The notes beneath the pieces were generated by a model that saw only the letters and a program-made list of their open reading frames with translations, ran no database searches and had not been told where the DNA came from. A stretch of 64,000 bases of DNA from Planococcus chinensis (GTDB lineage Bacteria > Bacillota > Bacilli > Bacillales_A > Planococcaceae): NCBI RefSeq assembly GCF_020071995.1, contig NZ_JABWTK010000012.1, positions 1 through 64,000 of the forward strand, read 5' to 3'. Positions 31,671 to 40,566 of the stretch are shown piece by piece (within the stretch, counting starts at the first letter, position 1; each line of letters starts with the position of its first letter). Both the position numbers and the translations under genes were made by a program.

Positions 31671-33017
31671 ATGGGATTTGAAGATACAGCGCTATTGAGT
31701 CGAATATTGACTTTAATGACGCTTTCATTCCATATTCTTTATGCAACGGTAGGTGTAGGGGTACCGTTGATGATCATGATTGCCCAGTGGGTAGGGATCA
31801 AGAAAAATGATGACCACTATATCCTTTTAGCAAGACGGTGGGCTCGAGGTTTCGTTATTACGGTCGCTGTTGGGGTAGTAACGGGAACAGCCATCGGGCT
31901 GCAATTATCTCTGTTGTGGCCGAATTTCATGCAATTGGCGGGTAACGTCATTGCTTTGCCGTTGTTTATGGAAGTTTTCGCCTTTTTCTTTGAAGCGATT
32001 TTCCTCGGAATTTATTTATACACTTGGGACCGATTTGAAGACCAGCGCAAGCATTTATTGCTGCTGATTCCGGTAGCGCTTGGTGCAGCCGCATCTTCGT
32101 TGTTTATCACAGTGGTCAATGCATTCATGAATTCACCGCAAGGTTTTGAAGTATTGAATGGCGAACTGGTCAATGTCAGCCCGCTTCTTGCGATGCTGAG
32201 CCCGGCGATGCCGACGAAAGTGGCGCATGTTATGGCGACGGCGTTTATGACATCCGCATTCTTGCTGGCATCGATTGCCGCATTCCGGATGATCCGCGGT
32301 TCCAACCATGTCTATCATAAAAAAGCGTTGTTTTTAACGATGAAATTAGGTTTGGTGTTCTCAATTGCAACGGCATTGATCGGAGATTTCTCCGGTAAAT
32401 ACCTGGCAGAATACCAGCCGGAAAAATTGGCAGCTGCCGAATGGCATTTTGAAACAGAAGAAGGGGCAGAGCTGATTTTGTTCGGTGTACTGGATGGCGA
32501 AGAAGCGAAATACGCCATCAAAGTTCCTTATGCCTTAAGTATTCTGGCACATGGGCTACCAGACTCTGAAGTCACAGGGCTGAACGAATTTCCAAAAGAC
32601 GAAATTCCACCGCTCTGGATTCATTACCTGTTTGATACGATGGTGACTATCGGCATGTGGCTGGCGTTCTTCTCCTTTGTTTACGTCGTCGCTGCATGGC
32701 GCGGCTGGTCATTCATTAAAGCGAAATGGTTCCGCTGGCTGATTGTGGCAGGTGGCCCGTTGGCGCTCATCGCCATCGAAGCCGGCTGGTGGTTTACGGA
32801 AGTCGGGCGGCAGCCATGGATTCTGCGCGGCTACATGAAGACTTCTGAAGCAGCCACAACAAGCGGGCAAGTCGACTTAATGATTATTTTGTTCGCAGGC
32901 CTTTACTTTATTCTCGGGGTCGGAACGATTGTTGTCTTATCGCGGATGTACAAACGCAATCCGGTTGAAAAAGAATTGGCAGACCGTGAAGCTCAAAAAG
33001 GCGGTGAACAAGAATGA
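31671..33017 (+). CDS. cydA: cytochrome bd ubiquinol oxidase subunit I
   Basis: 448 residues with nine predicted membrane helices. His21 (SFHILYATVGVG) and His186 (KVAHVMATAF) are the expected haem b595/b558 or d ligands, and the Q loop is short, as in Bacillaceae enzymes. It oxidises quinol and reduces oxygen at the membrane. AAAGGAG lies 9 nt before ATG 31671; TTG 31668 directly before it is possible. It overlaps cydB by ATGA. No cydCD assembly genes lie nearby. Confidence 0.95.
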   Translation: MGFEDTALLSRILTLMTLSFHILYATVGVGVPLMIMIAQWVGIKKNDDHYILLARRWARGFVITVAVGVVTGTAIGLQLSLLWPNFMQLAGNVIALPLFMEVFAFFFEAIFLGIYLYTWDRFEDQRKHLLLLIPVALGAAASSLFITVVNAFMNSPQGFEVLNGELVNVSPLLAMLSPAMPTKVAHVMATAFMTSAFLLASIAAFRMIRGSNHVYHKKALFLTMKLGLVFSIATALIGDFSGKYLAEYQPEKLAAAEWHFETEEGAELILFGVLDGEEAKYAIKVPYALSILAHGLPDSEVTGLNEFPKDEIPPLWIHYLFDTMVTIGMWLAFFSFVYVVAAWRGWSFIKAKWFRWLIVAGGPLALIAIEAGWWFTEVGRQPWILRGYMKTSEAATTSGQVDLMIILFAGLYFILGVGTIVVLSRMYKRNPVEKELADREAQKGGEQE

Positions 33018-34048
33018 CTTTGACACTTGAAATAATCGGGATCTCCGTTTTGTGGCTATTCCTATTCTTGTACGTCATCGTGGCGTCAATTGACTTTGGC
33101 GCCGGATTCTTTAACGCCTATAGTGCATTTACAAATAAACAGCATATCTTAACGAATATCATCCAGCGTTATTTATCGCCGGTATGGGAAGTAACGAACG
33201 TCTTTTTCGTTTTCTTCTTTGTCGGCATCATCGGCTTTTTCCCGTTGACAGCTTATTATTACGGGACCGCGCTCCTGGTGCCGGCGAGCATCGCGCTTGT
33301 CCTGCTGGCGATCCGCGGATCGTATTATGCCTTTGCGACTTACGGGGCGAAAATCAATCATAGAGGATATATTTATATGTACGGCTTGTCGGGACTATTG
33401 CTTCCCGCTGCCTTGTCTCCTGTGCTTGCCATGTCCGAAGGCGGATTCATCAAAATGGCGGATGACAAACCGTATCTCGATTACTGGGCATTGTTTACGA
33501 GCCCTTTATCCTGGAGCATCGTGGTCTTGAGTTTGACAGCAGTCCTTTACATTTCCGCTGTCTTCCTGACTTGGTATGCAGATAAAGCCGGGGACGTTAA
33601 GGCCACAGATTTGATGCGTAAATATGCACTGATCTGGGCAGGTCCAGCCATCATTACAGCTACGGGCATCATTTTTGAACTTCGCGCCCATAATGCGGAA
33701 CATTATACACGCCTTCTTGATTTATGGTGGGTGTTCGGGATTTCGTTCCTGTTGTTCGTCGGTACCGTCTACTTGATCTGGAAACGCCGCAATTACGGCT
33801 GGGCATTCATTTTGCTTGTCGGCCAGTTCTTTACTGCGTTTTTCGCATACGGCTTCTCGCATTATCCCTATTTGCTGTATCCGTATTTGACGATTTATGA
33901 CAGCTTCACGAATGAATCGATGGCGATTGCCTTGATTATTGCATTTATTGCAGGGCTCGGCCTGCTGCTGCCGTCACTGTATCTGTTGTTCCGTCTGTTC
34001 TTGTTTGATAAAGACTACGTCAAAGGGAAATCGGATTACCACGCGTAA
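33014..34048 (+). CDS. cydB: cytochrome bd ubiquinol oxidase subunit II
   Basis: 344 residues, eight or nine membrane helices. It begins ISVLWLFLFLYVIVASIDFG, the CydB/CyoB signature region in which the Asp sits in the first helix. It pairs with CydA and stabilises the haem cluster. It overlaps cydA by four bases and lies 13 bases before the small cydS gene. Confidence 0.95.
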   Translation: MTLTLEIIGISVLWLFLFLYVIVASIDFGAGFFNAYSAFTNKQHILTNIIQRYLSPVWEVTNVFFVFFFVGIIGFFPLTAYYYGTALLVPASIALVLLAIRGSYYAFATYGAKINHRGYIYMYGLSGLLLPAALSPVLAMSEGGFIKMADDKPYLDYWALFTSPLSWSIVVLSLTAVLYISAVFLTWYADKAGDVKATDLMRKYALIWAGPAIITATGIIFELRAHNAEHYTRLLDLWWVFGISFLLFVGTVYLIWKRRNYGWAFILLVGQFFTAFFAYGFSHYPYLLYPYLTIYDSFTNESMAIALIIAFIAGLGLLLPSLYLLFRLFLFDKDYVKGKSDYHA

Positions 34049-34061
34049 GGAGGAAACAGAA

Positions 34062-34172
34062 ATGCAAGATTTCTTAATATTTTATGCACCGTTTTTAGTG
34101 TTGATCGGATCCATTGTGTTTGGTTTCTGGATTTCCCTGAAAGACGGAGTTGCATCAAAAGAAGACAAATAA
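34062..34172 (+). CDS. cydS: cytochrome bd small subunit CydS
   Basis: A 36-residue single-helix protein starting MQDFLIFYAPFLVL and ending in charged residues (KDGVASKEDK). A very strong TAAGGAGGAAACAG site precedes ATG 34062. Size, N terminus and position directly after cydB fit CydS, the third subunit seen in the Geobacillus thermodenitrificans bd oxidase structure, where it packs against CydA. It is too short for most gene finders. A terminator follows at once, so the operon is cydABS. Confidence 0.88.
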   Translation: MQDFLIFYAPFLVLIGSIVFGFWISLKDGVASKEDK

Positions 34173-34175
34173 TCA

Positions 34176-34208
34176 GCGTGGGCAGGGGAAATCCTGCCCG
34201 CGTTTTTT
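34176..34208 (+). terminator. cydABS terminator
   Basis: GTGGGCAGG / CCTGCCCGC stem and six T. Confidence 0.92.
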
Positions 34209-34300
34209 GATGCTGTAATTGTCAGTGGAAAATGCCTTTGACTGCATTTGATCCATCATTTGCGTATCGAATCTAAACGGTCACTTTCGCTTTTCTTTTG

Positions 34301-34309
34301 TGGTACAAT
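34301..34309 (+). promoter_or_regulatory. extended -10 promoter of rlmCD
   Basis: TG-G-TACAAT, 28 nt before the TTG start. The -35 candidate TCACTT (34281-34286) is weak, with 17-nt spacing. Confidence 0.5.
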
Positions 34310-34336
34310 GGTGAAATGTGAAATGGAGTGAACGAA

Positions 34337-35701
34337 TTGAAACCAGTACAAAAAAATGACCGATTGCTTGTTCATGTGGAAGATTTGACGCATGACGGAG
34401 CGGGCGTTGCCAAAGTCGACGGCTATCCGCTTTTTATCCAGGGTGCTTTGCCAGGGGAAGATGTCCAGGTCCATGTGTTGAAAACCTTAAAGTCCTATGG
34501 CTTTGCAAAATTGATCCAAATCGAGCAGGCTTCGCCGTTCCGCGTAACGGCGCCTTGTCCGGTATTTGATACATGCGGCGGCTGCCAGGTGCAGCATTTG
34601 TCTTATGAAGGGCAGATGACGTTCAAACGAAAATTGGTCCGCGATGCCATTACGCGCATCGGCAAATTGCCGGACGTGCCGGTGCATCCGGTCAAAGGCA
34701 TGGAAAACCCATGGCGCTACCGCAATAAATCCCAGATTCCTTTTGGTACAGAAAATGGACGTGTCGTGGCAGGCTTTTACCAAACACGCTCCCATAATAT
34801 AGCGGACACCGATATCTGCATTATCCAGACGCCGGAAGCGGACACCATTATGACCGGCCTGAAAAAGAATCTTCATGAAATGGGCATTGAACCTTATGAG
34901 GAAGAAAAGCACCGCGGCATGCTTCGCCACGTCGTTGTCCGCAAAGGGCGTGCGACCGGAGAAATCATGGTGGTGTTAGTCACCAAAAAGAAAAAATTCC
35001 CTCAAGCAGAACGCGCTGTGGAATTGATTCGCTCGCTCGTTCCGGAAGTGGCTTCCATTGTCCAGAACGTCAATGGCGAAAAAACCAATGTGATTTTCGG
35101 CAATGAAACGCTGACACTTTGGGGCAAAGATGTCATTGAAGACCGCATCGGCGATGTGCGTTTTGAAATTTCTGCCCGCTCGTTCTATCAAGTCAATCCC
35201 GAACAGACGGAAGTGCTCTACGGACAGGCATTGGAATACGCGCAATTGACTGGCAATGAAACCGTAATTGACGCATATTGCGGCATCGGGACCATCTCGT
35301 TGTTTTTAGCCGAGCGCGCTAAATTCGTCATGGGTGTTGAAATCGTGCCCCAGGCAATTGAAGATGCTAAACGCAATGCCGCTCTGAACGGTTTTTCGAA
35401 TACTTTATTCGAAGCGGGTCCTGCAGAGCAAGTGATTCCGCGCTGGTATAAAGAAGGCAAAACGGCCGATGTATTGATGGTCGATCCGCCGCGCAAAGGC
35501 TGTGATGAACAGCTGCTGCAGACGATTTTAAAACAGCGTCCAAAACGGGTCGTTTACGTTTCCTGCAATCCGGCGACACTGGCACGCGATTTGCGCATCT
35601 TGGAAGACGGCGGCTACCGCACACAGGAAGTGCAGCCGGTCGATATGTTTCCGCAGTCCACACATTGCGAAGCGGTGGCATGGCTGGAATTAGCTGAATA
35701 A
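34337..35701 (+). CDS. rlmCD: 23S rRNA (uracil-C5)-methyltransferase RlmCD
   Basis: 454 residues from TTG 34337, which has GGAGTGA six bases upstream; GTG 34328 lacks a site. An N-terminal TRAM domain ([16 protein letters not shown]) comes first, then iron-sulfur cysteines ([11 protein letters not shown]), the SAM-binding [21 protein letters not shown] and the catalytic [11 protein letters not shown]. In B. subtilis this orthologue (YefA) methylates both U747 and U1939. dgkB upstream shows the same neighbourhood with other genes inserted. Confidence 0.93.
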   Translation: MKPVQKNDRLLVHVEDLTHDGAGVAKVDGYPLFIQGALPGEDVQVHVLKTLKSYGFAKLIQIEQASPFRVTAPCPVFDTCGGCQVQHLSYEGQMTFKRKLVRDAITRIGKLPDVPVHPVKGMENPWRYRNKSQIPFGTENGRVVAGFYQTRSHNIADTDICIIQTPEADTIMTGLKKNLHEMGIEPYEEEKHRGMLRHVVVRKGRATGEIMVVLVTKKKKFPQAERAVELIRSLVPEVASIVQNVNGEKTNVIFGNETLTLWGKDVIEDRIGDVRFEISARSFYQVNPEQTEVLYGQALEYAQLTGNETVIDAYCGIGTISLFLAERAKFVMGVEIVPQAIEDAKRNAALNGFSNTLFEAGPAEQVIPRWYKEGKTADVLMVDPPRKGCDEQLLQTILKQRPKRVVYVSCNPATLARDLRILEDGGYRTQEVQPVDMFPQSTHCEAVAWLELAE

Positions 35702-35776
35702 CAATTAGAGAAACGCCAGTGATAGATGAATTATAAATGACAATGAATTTAATACGGATTGATTCGAAAGTAGACT

Positions 35777-35806
35777 GTTTAAAAGTGCCGGCTTGTACTT
35801 TTAAAC
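35777..35806. other. perfect 10-bp inverted repeat
   Basis: GTTTAAAAGT and ACTTTTAAAC are separated by 10 nt between rlmCD and the Dus gene. It could be a weak terminator (only scattered T follow) or an operator for the downstream gene. Confidence 0.4.
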
Positions 35807-35845
35807 CATCTGCTTTTGTTTTCAAACGAAAGGATTTGTAGTGGA

Positions 35846-36838
35846 ATGAAAGAAAATTTCTGGAAAGACTTGCCGAAGCCGTTTTTCGTGCTGGCTCCCA
35901 TGGAAGATGTGACAGATGTGGTATTTCGCCATGTCGTCAGCGCTGCGGGACGGCCAGATGTGTTCTTCACGGAGTTTACAAATACAGAAAGCTATTGCCA
36001 TCCGGAAGGGCAGAAAAGTGTACGCGGCCGTTTAATGTTTACAGAAGACGAACAGCCAATGGTTGCCCACATTTGGGGAGACAAGCCCGAGAATTTCCGC
36101 CAAATGAGCATTGGCATGGCAGAACTGGGCTTTAAAGGAATCGACCTGAATATGGGCTGCCCGGTGCCGAATGTTGCGACCAGAGGGAAAGGCAGCGGCC
36201 TGATCCTGCGTCCGGACGTGGCTGCAGAAATTATCCAGGCAGCAAAAGCAGGCGGCCTTCCTGTCAGTGTAAAAACAAGACTGGGTTATTCCGAAATAGA
36301 CGAGTGGCGAGACTGGCTGACGCATATTTTGAAACAGGATATTGCCAACCTGTCGATTCATTTGCGCACCCGAAAAGAAATGAGCCAGGCCGATGCGCAT
36401 TGGGAGCTGATTCCGGAAATCAAGGAGTTGCGTGACCGCATCGCACCGGATACGCTGCTCACGATTAATGGAGATATCCTGGACCGTGAAATGGGGCTGA
36501 AACTCGTGGAACAATACGGAGTGGACGGTGTCATGATCGGACGCGGGATTTTCAAAAACCCGTTTGCTTTTGAAAAAGAGCCGCAAGAACACAGCAGCAA
36601 GGAATATCTCGATCTTCTGCGGCTGCATCTGGATCTGCATGATCAATACATCGAAGAAGTGCCCCGTTCCGTAACGGCGCTTCATCGATTCTTTAAAATA
36701 TATGTCAAAGGCTTCCGGGGAGCAGGCGAATTGAGAAATCAATTAATGAACACGAAATCTACCCAAGAAGTGCGTGCATTGCTCGACAATTTCGAGTTAA
36801 ATGATGTACAGCAAAATGATATTGCCGTGAAAAATTAA
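35846..36838 (+). CDS. tRNA-dihydrouridine synthase
   Basis: 330 residues of the Dus family, an FMN-dependent TIM barrel. It has [16 protein letters not shown] at the start, catalytic Cys105 in [18 protein letters not shown], the VSVKTRLGY strand and [14 protein letters not shown] near the C terminus. It reduces specific uridines in tRNA. The ATG 35846 lies after AAAGG. The subfamily (DusB or DusC-like) is not resolved. A strong terminator follows. Confidence 0.9.
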   Translation: MKENFWKDLPKPFFVLAPMEDVTDVVFRHVVSAAGRPDVFFTEFTNTESYCHPEGQKSVRGRLMFTEDEQPMVAHIWGDKPENFRQMSIGMAELGFKGIDLNMGCPVPNVATRGKGSGLILRPDVAAEIIQAAKAGGLPVSVKTRLGYSEIDEWRDWLTHILKQDIANLSIHLRTRKEMSQADAHWELIPEIKELRDRIAPDTLLTINGDILDREMGLKLVEQYGVDGVMIGRGIFKNPFAFEKEPQEHSSKEYLDLLRLHLDLHDQYIEEVPRSVTALHRFFKIYVKGFRGAGELRNQLMNTKSTQEVRALLDNFELNDVQQNDIAVKN

Positions 36839-36851
36839 AGAGTGCTATGCT

Positions 36852-36890
36852 GAGCCTGACATCCCTTGAGGAAGTCAGGCTCTTTTTTTC
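36852..36890 (+). terminator. terminator of the Dus gene
   Basis: GAGCCTGAC / GTCAGGCTC stem and seven T. Confidence 0.93.
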
Positions 36891-36991
36891 AGAGAGCCGT
36901 TTTTTCTGAATAATGGCAAACGCCAACAGCAGAAAGTGTATACTAAAGGAAAAATGAATTTTCTGTCAAAAAAGAAAGGGACGGGAAACAG

Positions 36992-37759
36992 ATGATTATT
37001 TTAAAAAAACTGTACTTTAAAGCGACGACCCTTTCTTGGGTAATCTTGACATCGTGCACTGCGGTATTGATCTTGCTGAGTACAGTGCTGCTGCCATTCA
37101 TTGAGCCGCAAACCTTTGGCGGGTACTTTGACGCGCTCTGGTTTACGATGACCACGATGCTGACAGTGGGTTACGGCGATTTATTTCCAGTGACGGCGCT
37201 TGGCAGAATCTATACAATCGTTTTTCTCTACATTGTCGGCATCGGGTTGTTTGCGGCATTTATCGGCAAAGCGATTGACAGCATTACGCTTTACAGAAGA
37301 CAAAAAGAAAGCGGTGGTTTGGTGTACGAGGGGAAAAACCATATTGTCATCATTGATTGGTCGCATAAAGCGGAAAACGCCATCAAGGAAATTTTAGCAA
37401 GAGACCCGAAAGTCGAGATTGTGGTCATCGATACCATCGACAAAGCGAAGGAAGTCCATGAGCGCATTCATTATATTAAAGGAAGAGCCACAGACGGGGA
37501 TGTATTGAACAAAGCCAATGTGAAACAGGCAGACGCCTTGCTCATTTTTTCAGATGATAAAATCGAAGACCAGGTTCTGGCGGATGGCAAGTCATTGATG
37601 ATTGCTTGTGCAGTGGAGCGCATCTCGCCTGAAGTGCATACAACAGTTGAGGTGGAGCGGGAAGAGCATATCCCGAATTTCTCCCATGTGAAAGTTGATC
37701 ATTTTATTCTTTCAAATGCGACGATTGCGAAATTAGCTGTGGATTCGATTTTAAAGTAA
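36992..37759 (+). CDS. two-helix potassium channel with RCK/TrkA-N domain
   Basis: 255 residues: one helix (about 14-36), a pore loop with the K+ selectivity filter TVGYGD (58-63) and a second helix (about 70-92). A cytoplasmic Rossmann-like RCK domain starts NHIVIIDWSHKAENAI. This is the MthK/YugO architecture, although the RCK domain here ends early, without a full C-lobe. It probably gates K+ flux with a ligand-bound ring. AAAGGGACGGG precedes ATG 36992. Confidence 0.9.
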   Translation: MIILKKLYFKATTLSWVILTSCTAVLILLSTVLLPFIEPQTFGGYFDALWFTMTTMLTVGYGDLFPVTALGRIYTIVFLYIVGIGLFAAFIGKAIDSITLYRRQKESGGLVYEGKNHIVIIDWSHKAENAIKEILARDPKVEIVVIDTIDKAKEVHERIHYIKGRATDGDVLNKANVKQADALLIFSDDKIEDQVLADGKSLMIACAVERISPEVHTTVEVEREEHIPNFSHVKVDHFILSNATIAKLAVDSILK

Positions 37760-37838
37760 TTTGATGGGTTTTTAGGTTTCATGAAAACGCATTAGTGGTA
37801 AAGAAAAGGGAGACTTCAACAAGGAGAGAACGAACCCA

Positions 37839-37988
37839 ATGGAACAAATACCAGAATCCAAATTCGAAGATAAACGATCAAACATCATTGAGCAGTTGGT
37901 TGAGCAGAATGTCTTTAAAATCGACGGCAGACAGCTATATGAATTGTCTTTGTATGAATTGATGAAAACATATACAGAAGAAGCGTAA
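37839..37988 (+). CDS. FbpA-like small protein
   Basis: 49 residues starting MEQIPESKFEDKRSNI and holding GRQLYELSLYELMKTY. This matches the short Fur-regulated basic protein A (FbpA) family pattern of a hydrophilic helix, then G-x-x-L-Y-E-L-T-L-x-E-L. AAGGAGAG lies about ten bases upstream, and the terminator overlaps its stop codon. No clear Fur box is visible. In B. subtilis, FbpA-C are made in iron starvation; here the regulation is unknown. It was assigned on motif and ribosome site because it is too short for length-based calling. Confidence 0.72.
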   Translation: MEQIPESKFEDKRSNIIEQLVEQNVFKIDGRQLYELSLYELMKTYTEEA

Positions 37989-38010
37989 GCCGGAGCCCTC
38001 CGGCTTTTTT
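37987..38010 (+). terminator. terminator of the FbpA-like gene
   Basis: AAGCCGGAG / CTCCGGCTT stem and a T run, beginning at the stop codon. Confidence 0.9.
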
Positions 38011-38063
38011 CAATACAAAAAATTGGGCAGGCGCTGATCCAAAGATGAATTGGAGGAGACAAC

Positions 38064-39515
38064 ATGCATCATAAAAAACTGGAGGAATTCCGCCAGGACC
38101 GTTTAGATGAAATGTCCATTTCCGAGCTGCAGCAGGAAATGCGGAACGGAACATTGACATCAGAGGAACTGGTCCTGATGTACAAAGAGAATATTTCACG
38201 GCGCGACAAAAATACCGCGGCCATACTTGAAATCAATCCGGATGCGCTGCAGATTGCGCAGGCACTCGATTTTGAACGTGCGTCCAAAGGCGAACGGTCG
38301 CCGCTTCACGGCATTCCGGTGTTGGTGAAGGATAATATGAATACAGCAGACAAGATGCATACAAGTGCAGGATCACTTGCCTTAAAAGACCATTATGCCT
38401 TGCAAGATGCGCATATCGTTGCGAAATTGCGGGAAGCCGGAGCCGTCATCCTCGGCAAGACGAATATGACGGAATGGGCAAATTTCATGTCGGATAAAAT
38501 GACCAACGGCTATAGCTCACGCGGCGGACAAGTTAAAAATCCGTACGGGCCATTCGACGTCGGCGGCTCCAGTTCCGGCTCCGCAGCAGCAGTCGCATCC
38601 AACTTGGCAGCTGCTGCAATCGGAACGGAGACCTCAGGTTCCATCATCAATCCTGCGGCCCAAAACAGTTTGGTCGGCATCAAACCGACGGTCGGCTTGG
38701 TTAGCCGCAGCGGCATCATTCCGTTGTCCCATACGCAGGACATTCCAGGGCCGCTTGCGCGCACCGTGGAGGATGCAGTCAGTGTTTTCGCTGCATTGAT
38801 CGGCCACGATCCGGAAGACGCCATCTCTGCCATGGCTGAGCAATTTGAAGGCTACGATTGGAAGCGCCATTTTAATAAAGACGGCTTAAAAGGCGTAACA
38901 TTCGGCGTGCCGAGAAATCTGTTCGATGAAGACATCCCGAAAGAACAGCTGGAGCAATTTGAACGAGCATTGGACTCACTGCGCGGCTGTGGAGCGGAGA
39001 TTATCGACAATGTCGACCTTGGAGCCGATCAGGACGATTTGGGATTTGCTGTTCTGCTGCACGAATTTAAAGCGGACCTCAACGCGTATTTGGCAAAGTC
39101 CAATCCGCAAAACCCGATTCGTTCGATGGACGATGTGATGGCCTTTAATGAGGAACACGCGGAAACCATGCTGAAGTTCGGCCAGAATCTGATGGAACAG
39201 GCCAACAGCATGAGCGGCAAGCTGAATGAGCGGGAATACGTAGAAGCATTGGAGTGGAACCGCTATTTAGCAGCCGAACAGGGGATCGGTGCGACGCTGA
39301 AAGAGTTGGGGGCCGATGCGCTCGTGCTGCCGCAGGATTTCGGCTGCAATATCGGAGCGGCAGCCGGGTTTCCTTCCATTACGGTTCCTTACAGTTTCAC
39401 CCCCAATCATGAGCCGTTCGGCATCACATTTACCGGACATGCGTTCAGCGAACCGGCATTGATTGAATATGCCTATGCTTTTGAACAAGCAGTAAAAGGA
39501 CGGAAAAAACCATGA
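38064..39515 (+). CDS. amidase signature family protein
   Basis: 483 residues, a paralogue of gatA by fold. The triad is Lys89 (VLVKDN), Ser170 (GGSSSGSAAA) and Ser193 (SGSIINPA). It lacks gatB/gatC partners, so it is a stand-alone amidase rather than a tRNA amidotransferase. Similar Bacillales proteins are called amidases with unknown natural substrates. No signal peptide is seen. TTGGAGGAG precedes the ATG. It converges on the TetR gene across a shared terminator. Confidence 0.88.
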   Translation: MHHKKLEEFRQDRLDEMSISELQQEMRNGTLTSEELVLMYKENISRRDKNTAAILEINPDALQIAQALDFERASKGERSPLHGIPVLVKDNMNTADKMHTSAGSLALKDHYALQDAHIVAKLREAGAVILGKTNMTEWANFMSDKMTNGYSSRGGQVKNPYGPFDVGGSSSGSAAAVASNLAAAAIGTETSGSIINPAAQNSLVGIKPTVGLVSRSGIIPLSHTQDIPGPLARTVEDAVSVFAALIGHDPEDAISAMAEQFEGYDWKRHFNKDGLKGVTFGVPRNLFDEDIPKEQLEQFERALDSLRGCGAEIIDNVDLGADQDDLGFAVLLHEFKADLNAYLAKSNPQNPIRSMDDVMAFNEEHAETMLKFGQNLMEQANSMSGKLNEREYVEALEWNRYLAAEQGIGATLKELGADALVLPQDFGCNIGAAAGFPSITVPYSFTPNHEPFGITFTGHAFSEPALIEYAYAFEQAVKGRKKP

Positions 39516-39551
39516 AAAAAGGCAGCGCCAATTGCGGCGCTGCCTTTTTGT
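39514..39551 (+). terminator. bidirectional terminator
   Basis: AAAAAAGGCAGCGCC / GGCGCTGCCTTTTTG serves the amidase gene and the opposing TetR gene. Confidence 0.92.
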
Positions 39552-39552
39552 A

Positions 39553-40404
39553 TTACATATGCTGAAGTTCTTTCCATACTTTCTCGAGCGCAACGACCAG
39601 TTCATTTTCATAAGAGTAATTATTGGCCAAAGTGGATAAGACGCTTTCAATTAACGGTTTCCGTGGGTTTTCCAAAACCAGCTCATCAGCTAAAAAGGAA
39701 ACCAGCTGTTTAATGTCTTCTTCTTCTTCAAGAAGCAAGGTTTTTAATCTATTGCTAAGGTCTTCGAGCGACATGGTTTCGTCCATCGTGTTGATAAGGA
39801 TTTTTGATTTGGTGATGAATTGGTCTTTTGTTTCCATCTGATTTAAAATGGCTTGTTTTAACCGTCTAATGACAAACGCCGATAATTGTTCCGTCGGCAA
39901 TTCTTCAGAAGCAGTCAGCTTCCAAATATTCGTCAATTGCTGAATGGAGCCGTGGACGACTGCTGCATTTTCCAAAGCATATGGACGAGATTCTTCCCCA
40001 AAGACATCCACAATCCGTGTTGCAATCCATTCAATTTCAGACGAATACGTTTCCCGTGCGAATTTTTTCAATTCCTCATCTTGTGAATAAAAAATGCTTT
40101 CATATAAGGAAAACAAATTCTTTTCGCGGTTCATTTGAATCCGGATGCATAATTGTTCCGCCAAGACATCACTATTGTCCAGCGGTTTTCCGACGGCTGC
40201 TGCCATCCGCTTTTGACGGATCTCGCTGCCAATCGATTCCATAATGGCAATCAGGCATTCCGCCTTTGAAGCGAAATAATTGTAGAAAGTTCCTTTGGAA
40301 ACTCCTGCTTCGTCCAGGATGTCCTGGATGGAAGAGGCAATGTATCCCTTATTGATGAACAAGGTGTAAGCTGCATTGATAATTTGCTGTTTTTTTAGAT
40401 TCAT
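39553..40404 (-). CDS. TetR/AcrR family repressor
   Basis: 283 residues. The N-terminal helix-turn-helix (about 5-50) contains IINAAYTLFINKGY, DILDEAGVSKGTFYNYF and ASKAECL, typical of TetR. The long C-terminal ligand domain has a 60-residue extension with a highly acidic stretch (LLLEEEEDIKQL). It is divergent from an MFS exporter, which is the standard arrangement for a drug-sensing repressor of an efflux pump. It probably represses both genes from the shared 162-nt gap. The inducer is unknown. Confidence 0.9.
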   Translation of the reverse strand: MNLKKQQIINAAYTLFINKGYIASSIQDILDEAGVSKGTFYNYFASKAECLIAIMESIGSEIRQKRMAAAVGKPLDNSDVLAEQLCIRIQMNREKNLFSLYESIFYSQDEELKKFARETYSSEIEWIATRIVDVFGEESRPYALENAAVVHGSIQQLTNIWKLTASEELPTEQLSAFVIRRLKQAILNQMETKDQFITKSKILINTMDETMSLEDLSNRLKTLLLEEEEDIKQLVSFLADELVLENPRKPLIESVLSTLANNYSYENELVVALEKVWKELQHM

Positions 40405-40423
40405 GTTTTCACCTTTATACTGT

Positions 40424-40477
40424 TAGTCTACTGCCATCATATCCTGTAAAGACTTACAAATCAATCATTTTAGACTA
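40424..40477. promoter_or_regulatory. candidate operator half-sites in the TetR/MFS gap
   Basis: TAGTCTA (40424-40430) and its inverse TAGACTA (40471-40477) lie 40 nt apart between the divergent genes. A related ATAGACA is seen at about 40500. The spacing is wide for one TetR dimer, so two binding sites are likelier than one. Confidence 0.4.
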
Positions 40478-40491
40478 TCGGTATATTTTGC

Positions 40492-40520
40492 TTGATAATA
40501 ATAGACAGGCAGTATAGAAT
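40492..40520 (+). promoter_or_regulatory. sigma-A promoter of the MFS gene
   Basis: TTGATA (40492-40497), 17 nt and TAGAAT (40515-40520). It lies 46 nt before the start codon. Confidence 0.6.
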
Positions 40521-40566
40521 GATGAAATGAAGAAAAAACGCAAGAAATATACGGAGGAATAAAAGA

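Noticed and set aside
37776-37796. cre-like ATGAAAACGCATTA after the K+ channel gene
   Set aside because: The last conserved bases of the CcpA site are missing and it lies behind a gene end.
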